DNA of 64,000 bases from Chelonoidis abingdonii (lineage: Eukaryota > Chordata > Testudines > Testudinidae): assembly GCF_003597395.2 (NCBI RefSeq), contig NC_133782.1, positions 1,033,143-1,097,142 of the forward strand, in the 5' to 3' direction. Shown piece by piece: positions 57,276-64,000 of this stretch (position 1 is the first letter of the stretch; each line of letters starts with the position of its first letter). Both the position numbers and the translations under genes were made by a program. The notes below the pieces were generated by a model. The model had not been told where the DNA came from, searched no databases, and worked only from the letters and a program-made list of their open reading frames with translations.

Positions 57276-59334
57276 CCCTGTGGGGCCAGGTTGGAAGGGT
57301 GGGAGGAAGCCGCAGTGACCTATCGGCTCCTGCCACGCTCCAGCTCCCAGCACGCACTGTCTGACAATAAATCAGTTCCCCCAGATGAAACGAGGAAACA
57401 AGCCGGATCCCGGGGTCTGGGAATACCCCTCGAAGGAACCTGGAGAAACAGGGAGGTCCAGGCTCAAAAGTCCCGTTGGCTGCAGTCTCAGCGACTGATG
57501 GGGGCACATGCCCACCCCTTCCTAGGGGACAGACCCTGCTCAGTGTCCCAAGGGAAGGGAAATCCCTGGCCCCTGCCAGTGACTCTGGGGGTGAGCATGT
57601 GTAATTCCTTCCTGGCCCCAGGAGTCCAGACAACTTGGCCGGCAGGGGAGTGTGTGTCACCTTTTAACCCCAGACACAGGATGGGAGCCAGGTCATGGCC
57701 CTTTCCCTGCTGCATCCCCAGTAGCTGGTTCCGCCAGCCCCCGTGGGGCCCAAGAGACGGGACCAACCCTGGAAAAAGTCCCTGCAGGGGATTCAATTCC
57801 CAGCAGTGCCCATTGGACCCTAGCTACTGCTCAGCTGCCCCTTCCCTGCAGCCTGGCTGCATCTGTCTGGCCAGAGGGACCATGGGGCCATGGCCCATCC
57901 CCCAGCCCCTCCATTTCCCAATGTGGGGGACCTGCCCAGGGGAATGAGGAAATGGCCGTGGCCCAGAGCAAGGGGGGAATCAGCTATGGACACACTGGGC
58001 TTGTGTTGCTGCCCTTGTGAACTGCCAGAGCCTGACATGGGCTCAAAGCTCCCAGAGCCGTCCTCCCTGAGAAACCAGCCAGGCAGGTCCAGCGCAGCCC
58101 TGCAGAGCTGGAGGCCTGGTCATCTGTGGGGACCGGCCTGACCTGCCCACCCTGGCCATGACGATGCAGAGCGCAGGGAGGAGCCTGGTTTGGGAAACCC
58201 CCTTGAAGGAACCTGGGGAAAGAGGAAGGTCCAGAGCACCCCGTAGGGAGACAGCCTGGTGCAAAGTGAGGCTGATGGGGAGGTGAGCTGGGAGCCCAGC
58301 GTTCATGTGAACAGGACGTGGAGACGGGGCATGTTGTGCAGTGGGGCTGAGAAGGCCAAGAGGATTCTGGGTAGCAGGTGACACAGTGTACCGAAGGTGT
58401 GGTGACATGGAACAGGCTGTCTGCCCTGCTGGTACCAGGGCATCACATGCCCTGCGCTGCTCAGCCATGCTGGAGTCTCCACAGTGCACTGCTGCAGCCT
58501 GTGCCAAATCAAACATCCTCCACACCTGGCATGTTGTATGCCACACCAGGCATGGTACTGAAACCCTGCCCAAGGCCAGGGACAGGCTCCTCCTGGATGC
58601 CTGCATGCAGCTCCGGGCTTGTCAGCTCCCCAGGGATGCACTAATTCTGGAGAAGGTGCAAAGAAGAGCAGTTGCCGAGGGTCTCAGCTAGAGATCTGAA
58701 CCCTGGGCAGCGTGGGGACCAGCAGCTAGGGAGAGGTGATGGCCTCGATGAGGATCTGTCAGGCTGAAGCAGTAGCCAGGGGTCACATGGGCACTGCTGG
58801 GAATGGAATCCACTTCAGGCCTTTGCTTAGAGCCAATCCCATCTGGGGAATCAGCGGGGAATGGGCTGTGACCTGGCTCCCACCCCGTGTCTGGAGTAAA
58901 GGGTGACTCGCGCTCCTCCATGGGCCAGGCTGTCTCCAGACCTAGGATCGGAAAGGAACTACGAGTACTCATACATGCCAGTGCGTACAAATAGACACTC
59001 CCCCCCACCAATGTGCACACAGACACACACACGCGTGCGCCAGAGTTTCTCCTTGTCTTGGGCACTGAGCAGAGACTGTCCCCTGGGATGGGATGGGCAT
59101 GTTCTCCCATCAGTCCCTGGATCTGATGGGACTTTGGAGCCTGGGCCTCCCCATTTCTCCAGGTTCCTTTGGGGGCATTTCTCAAACCACAAGATCTGGA
59201 TTGTTTCCTTGTTCCATGCAGGGGGACTTACAGGTGGGACTGGTTTATTGTGAAATGAAGTGAGTTGGGTGCTGGGCCAGAGAAGGAGCCAAAAGGTCAC
59301 CATGAACCACCTCCCCTCTCAGCTGCAGCAGGGA
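57276..59334. other. Intergenic, no gene recognised
   Basis: Divergent space between the Kunitz (minus) and WAP (plus) promoters. A CR1-like fragment lies at about 58565-58690. Nothing else recognised. Confidence 0.5.
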
Positions 59335-59339
59335 CAGGG

Positions 59340-59345
59340 TTTAAA
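59340..59345 (+). promoter_or_regulatory. TTTAAA core-promoter box of the WAP gene
   Basis: TTTAAA 56 bp upstream of the ATG, followed by the shared leader GGCTCAGCACTGGGCACTCA and CCCAGC. Confidence 0.7.
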
Positions 59346-59395
59346 TCTCAGCCCGGCTCAGCACTGGGCACTCAGACCCAGCTCCCCGCAGCACC

Positions 59396-62278
59396 ATGAA
59401 GTCAGGGGCCATCTTCCTCCTCCTGGGGCTCCTGGCCCTCTGGGCTGAGCTGCCACCTGCATCTGGAGGTGAGTGCGGGCAGCAGGCAGAGAAGGGAGCA
59501 GAGCATGGAGGGGAAACCTGGCATGGAGGGGCAGGGGCTGTGGGTGCTTGGAAATACCTGACATTTTAGTTGGTTTGTCTCACCAGTGGCCTGATGCAGG
59601 GACCAGTAGAAACATCTCCGTTGTCAGAGCCACTGGCAGAGGGATGGGACTGACCACAGCAAAGACAGGGTGAGGGGATGAGATTCCCTCGGAGCAGCAG
59701 ACAGGATTACAGACCAGCTGGACTGGCCGCACACTGCGAGTTCCCGAGATGCTGAGTGACAGGCACTGAGCAGGGGCGGCTGCCCCAAACTCAGGCCGGG
59801 GGGGTCAGAGTGGTCCTAGCTATCAGCTCAGTGTAGGAGGCTCAACTGCTGCAGGGATGAGCACAGAGAAAACAGCTACAGAGAGAGATGGTGACACTGA
59901 TGTTAGATTAGAAGACACCCATGATGAATGCTCTTGATAAATTGGAGAGAATTTATGAAATTCAGTAAAGAAAGGTGCAAAGTTCTGCACTGGGGAAACA
60001 CACACATACCACGGGGGGAATAACTGGCTAGGCAACAGTAGGCAGAAAAGGATCGGGGGCCACAGTCAATCACAAATTGAATATGAGTTAACAAGGTGAT
60101 ACTACTGAAAAAATGGTACTAGTCATTCTGGGTTGTATTAACAGGCGTGTCGTATGTAAGACACGGGAGGTCATTGTCCCACTCTGCTCAGCACTTGGGA
60201 GGGCTCAGCTGGATACTGTGTCCTCTTCTGGGTGCTGCACTTTAGGAAAGACGTGGAGAAACTGGAGAGAGTCCAGAGGAGAGCAATGAAAATAAGAGGT
60301 TTAGAAAACCTGACCTATGAACAGTGGCAGATTATCCACTGAGCCAGTGGGGCCTGTTCCCAGGGGTCCTGGGCAATTGGGGGGCCCTGGAGAAATGGGA
60401 GGACCCACCCCCCAACCCGCTCCACCTGCCCGGTGCTTCTGCCGGGGAATGGGGTCGGGGCATGGGCCTCCATACCCCAACCCCATTTCCCTGGCAGGTG
60501 AATAGGGATGGGGGGCAAGGAGGACTACAGGCAGAAGGGATGGGGAGGGGTCCTCACTTGCTCTGGTCCAGGTCCTCACAAAACCCTAATCTGCCTCTGA
60601 GGAAAGGTTGAAAGAACTGGGCATCTTTCATCTAGACATGAGACGACAGAGAGTGGTAACAGAAGCCCTCAGATCTGTAAAAGGTTGTTGTAGAGAGCGG
60701 GATCAGCTGTTCACCGAGGGGAGGAGAAGAAGGAACCAGCTTAGCTATTAGGACAAGATTTCTAACTCTCAGGCTAGTTAGGCTCTGGAACAGGTGACCG
60801 AGGGGGATTGTGAAACCTGCATCACGGCAGGTTTAAGAGCAGATTGGACAAACACCTGTCAGGGCTGGGGTGGGTGTATTGGGTCCTGCCTCACCACAGG
60901 GGATGGACTGGATGACCTTCCAGGCCTACGAGACTCTATGATCCTGCTCTGTCCCCAAGCTCCCAGGCCCTACGGTGGCTCATCTTCGGGAAGTGCCTGG
61001 CTCAGATGCAGGGGACTGGGTAGTCCAACCCATTTCTGGCCAACACAGCCACCCACAAGCTCTGGACTCGGTTGTTGAGGACTGCACTGGTGGAAGAGCC
61101 CAATGGCCCTGGCCCTGGCTGGGGTGCACCCTGGGCTCCAGATGTCGCAGGAGAGGGACCTCTGTTGACAGCTCTGATCTGCAGGGATCATTAGGGTGAA
61201 CCGGTCCTGTAACTGGCTGCTCCCTCAGGCCCCGCACCCCGGCTGAGAGGCAGCTCTGTGTCCCTGTGCTGTCAGCAGCGGCCCTTTAGCTCAGGCTGAG
61301 ACGGGCCATCCCGTTGGGAACACAAAGTCTCTTCCAGCCAGGGCCCCCTCTTGGGCGCTGGTGTTCCACCCCCTGGCTGGCAGCGCAGTCTTGGAAAGCA
61401 GGGCCATTCAGACGTTTGCCCCATTGGACTCTTGGGAGGAATTTGTTTTCCTGCTTTTAAAAAGCAGTGAGTTTTTTGGGTCCCCCGTCACTACAAGTGG
61501 CTGAAGCGACGCTTCCTGGCGCGGGGAGGCAGTGGGAGAAGTGCTGGCATTGCCACAGCGATGGTCACTCACAGGTGCCAACAAGCAGCCAGGGGGTTAA
61601 GCTGCCCTCCCTCACCTGGCCAGGCTCCTATCCCCCCCAGCAGCTCTGAGTGGGAGCAGAGGGATGAGCGGTGCCCAGGGCTCCCTAGCTGGGGTCTTTC
61701 TTCAGTCCTGCTCTGGCCTGTTTCCCTCAGCTCCCCCCTCATTCCCACAGCGAGCCAGGAGCCTTTAGCTGGGTCAGCTGAGTGTCAGGGTGGGTGTCTC
61801 ATGGCCACATGATCCTTCTGTGTCCCAGGGAGCCGTGAGGGCTGCCCAGAGCCGCTCGGCAGTGGGCACTGCGCGGAGTTATGCGGCATTGATGGTTCCT
61901 GTCCCGAAGGAGAAAAGTGCTGCAGTAACGGGTGTGGTCACCAGTGCATGAGAGTGTCTGGAGGTGAGTTTAATGCCTGGCTCTGCAGTGAGCCTTGGCT
62001 GCCAGGGCCGGGGATGGGTGGGGGGGATGTGTCCATATCTGAGCAGGTGGGAGGAATTGGGGGCACACAGTTAAGGGCCAGGACCCCAGCCCCATTAGCC
62101 AGCCCCTACCCCTGGGGCTTGGAGTTCCACACTCATGTGCCTCCACTGGAGGCACTCCAGTTTACGTTTATCCCCAGTCATGGCGCTGGCCTGGGCGTGT
62201 GGGGAGCAGTGATATGGGAGCAGTGCTCTGACAGCTTCATGTTACTTCCCAGGGTCTCCTAAACGCCCGTCTGCCTGA
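59396..62278 (+). CDS. Secreted single-WAP-domain protein (elafin/SLPI-like)
   Basis: Predicted 77 aa from three phase-1 exons: 59396-59468, 61829-61963, 62253-62278 (stop TGA). Exon 1 encodes signal peptide [20 protein letters not shown]. Exon 2 encodes one complete four-disulfide WAP core with eight cysteines in canonical order: [17 protein letters not shown], then [18 protein letters not shown]. Exon 3 adds [14 protein letters not shown] at 62546-62551, followed by GT-rich sequence, probably directs polyadenylation. Proteins of this kind are secreted protease inhibitors or antimicrobial peptides (trappin, SLPI, waprin); which applies cannot be told from sequence. Location beside DNTTIP1 matches the mammalian WFDC cluster. 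The exon 1 region was recently duplicated to 36.9 kb. Confidence 0.9.
60120..60945 (+). mobile_element. CR1 3' region split by a hAT MITE
   Basis: Plus-strand CR1 (GGAGAGAGTCCAGAGGAGAG at about 60264; tail GGATGACCTTCCAGGCC near 60915) in WAP intron 1, interrupted at 60322-60599. Confidence 0.85.
60322..60599. mobile_element. hAT-like MITE
   Basis: A 278-bp element with ends CAGTGGCAGATTAT and CTAATCTGCCTCTG, inverted repeats of each other at 12 of 14 positions, inserted in the CR1. No clear target duplication. Confidence 0.75.
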
Positions 62279-62551
62279 ACCCAGGCGCCACAGGGGACAT
62301 GCTGCCCCTGTCCCCGTGACCTACACGAGACAATTGCCGAGAAAGGATCAGCCTGCAAAGGTCCCACTTCCAGGGACCTCCCTCTGCTCCCCTCCCTCTG
62401 CCCAGCCCCTTTGGCTACTCCAGCTGCCCTTGGACTCCATCTGCCACATGACGTCACTAGTGCCTCCTGCACAGAGGCTGGGTAGGTGTAGTGGGGGAGC
62501 GAGCGTGTGCCCAGCTGCTGTCCAGCAGCACCCCGCGAAGGGCTTAGTAAA

Positions 62552-63370
62552 GCCTGTCCCTGCATAACAAACTGTGTGTGCGAGTGCTTCGACTGTGTGG
62601 CTGCCAGGACAGGCTGGCTGGGGTGACCAGGGACTAACCACTGCAGCAGCCCAGCCCCTGGATTCAGTCACTGCAAGCTCTCAAATTGCTCCAGGCCCAA
62701 ATCCCCCATAGCCAAGACCCCACAGAGCATCTGGGCAGGGCCACTGACGGGCTCTCCAAGGAGCTGCAGGGATCAGGCCCCCCCATCGCTTGCTGCTCTG
62801 CTGCCAGGACCTTCACTCCTCTGCTCACCCTATTTATGTCTTCTGGCTCTGCCCTGAGGCCGATTGGCCTCGCACCGCGTGCCCCAAGCTGGGGGGCAGA
62901 CACTAGCAGAGCTGGCCATGTCCCTGGCAGCACTGGGCATAGTGGCCTGACTCCCCCCCTGCACACACATACACTGTGCAGATCCTGGCACTGGGTCCGG
63001 CTGGGGAACAGGCAAAGGTTTGGGGTGAGCCAGGGGGATTTTCCCAGCCTGCCCCTCCCCAGTCACTCTGCTGTGAGACGGTGTCTGACAGGCTGTGAGC
63101 TGGGGGCTCTCTCCCCCGTGGGGTCTTTCTCCTCCCAAGTGGGGCCCAGGGGATCAGGCCTTTGGGGACAGGCACTTGCTCCATGTGTCTGGATCTGGAT
63201 TGAATCCCTGGTGGTGAGTGCCTCTCTGGGGAGGATGGTGGTGGGGGCCTGCTGATTGTGCAGGGTGGGTGACCCTCTTGCCCTCTCTGGCGGGTGCTGC
63301 TGACTACTCAGGAATGATTCGGGGGTAGCTGACAGCATGTTGCATCAGCCCCAGTCCATGCTGCTGTCAG
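62552..63370. other. No recognised feature
   Basis: Intergenic sequence downstream of the WAP gene. No supportable exon or named repeat. Confidence 0.45.
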
Positions 63371-63569
63371 AGCTCAGAGCCAGAGCCAGAGCCAGACCTT
63401 TCCCAGACAGCTGAGAGGGCCCAAATGTGGGTGCAATGTTGTAACGTGCACTGACTGTAGCACTGTGTGCTGATGGGCCGCTCCAGCCAGTTCCCCGTCT
63501 GCTTGCACAGTCTGGACACACCCCAAACACGCCGTCTGCCCCTCTGTCCAAGGGACCACACCAGAGACG

Positions 63570-63795
63570 TCGATGTGTCTGGTGAAGTACACGGTGAAGT
63601 GTTGCCCAAAGAGATATGGCTCTAGCTTCTTAAGGGCCCACACCATGGCCAGGCATTCCTTCTCGATGGCCGCGTGGTTCTGCTCCCGGGGTAGCAACTT
63701 CTTGCTCAGGTACACGATGGGGTGTCTCTCCCCCTTTTTATCCTCCTGCATTAACACCGCCCCCAGTCCTGTGTCTGAGGCGTCAGTGAACACTG
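63570..63795 (-). mobile_element. Gypsy (Ty3) RNase H remnant
   Basis: Minus strand encodes FTDASDTGLGAVLMQ, HPIVYLSKKLLPREQNHAAI and KECLAMVWALKKLEPYLFGQ, the RNase H segment of Ty3/Gypsy pol. The frame loses the motif after about 63590. It abuts the LTR at 63796 directly, so the rest of the internal region is missing. Confidence 0.9.
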
Positions 63796-64000
63796 TGACG
63801 AAGTGGGGGTTTTCTTGGGGTTTTCTGTCTTTTCCAGGGTTTGCATGCACAGGGGGTAGGACTCAATGTACCTGGGTGTTACTGGTTTAACGAGGTGAGG
63901 GGAGAGGGAGTTTGTTGTTACAGAGGACCGGAGAGGGACCCCAGCCCAGGAGACACAACCGGTTCTGGCCAGTGGGAGGACAATGGGCTGCAGAGAGAGG
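63796..64000 (-). mobile_element. Gypsy LTR, partial at window edge
   Basis: Reverse complement of the 3' part of the solo LTR at 29189-29973 (ends CTTCGTCACA on minus). It continues past the window edge. Confidence 0.9.

Overview
The window looks like reptile nuclear DNA, most probably from a turtle. It is dense in CR1 LINEs, hAT and TcMar MITEs, a tRNA-derived SINE with a (TAA)n tail, Gypsy-type solo LTRs and Penelope-like element (PLE) fragments. Genes are split by GT-AG introns. Gene order matches the mammalian WFDC/SPINT - DNTTIP1 - UBE2C block (human 20q13.12), here inverted. There are two N gaps (4491-5054 and 41609-42048) and one isolated N (18320).

Region by region: 0.8-5.3 kb is UBE2C on the minus strand, with its 5' part lost in a gap and a promoter carrying four CCAAT boxes and a CHR-like site. 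6.5-18.4 kb is DNTTIP1 on the minus strand; all 13 coding exons can be placed, giving 338 aa. 18.7-27 kb is nested repeats plus a decayed, unrecognised coding remnant (about 22.1-22.5 kb). 27.7-33.4 kb is a plus-strand gene for a single V-set immunoglobulin receptor with a lysine in its membrane segment and a 12-residue tail (CD83/TREM/NKp44-like form); its first exon was not found.

36.9-62.3 kb is a secreted-protein cluster. Five copies of one module, a TTTAAA box 55-56 bp upstream of an ATG that in four of them opens an MKSG signal peptide, are scattered on both strands. Three retain an intact signal-peptide exon and are followed by quite different payload exons: a WAP four-disulfide domain (59.4-62.3 kb, complete, 77 aa), a Kunitz domain (57.2-56.9 kb, minus), and an extraordinary acidic exon (46.9-49.5 kb) of 49 perfectly phased 14-residue repeats with consensus [14 protein letters not shown]. 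The other two modules are decayed, one lying next to a degenerate Kunitz exon.

The acidic gene is the best candidate for an undescribed system. It predicts an 863-aa secreted protein with about 340 acidic charges in its array, only two cysteines (one on each side of the array), and the two-exon layout (signal exon plus giant repetitive exon) that semenogelin-type genes evolved from WAP-family genes at this same locus in mammals. Calcium or mineral binding is inference only. Other signals of note are hammerhead-ribozyme-like cores in the PLE copies, PLE inverted dimers with clear target duplications, and a four-level nest of transposons at 25.3-26.9 kb.
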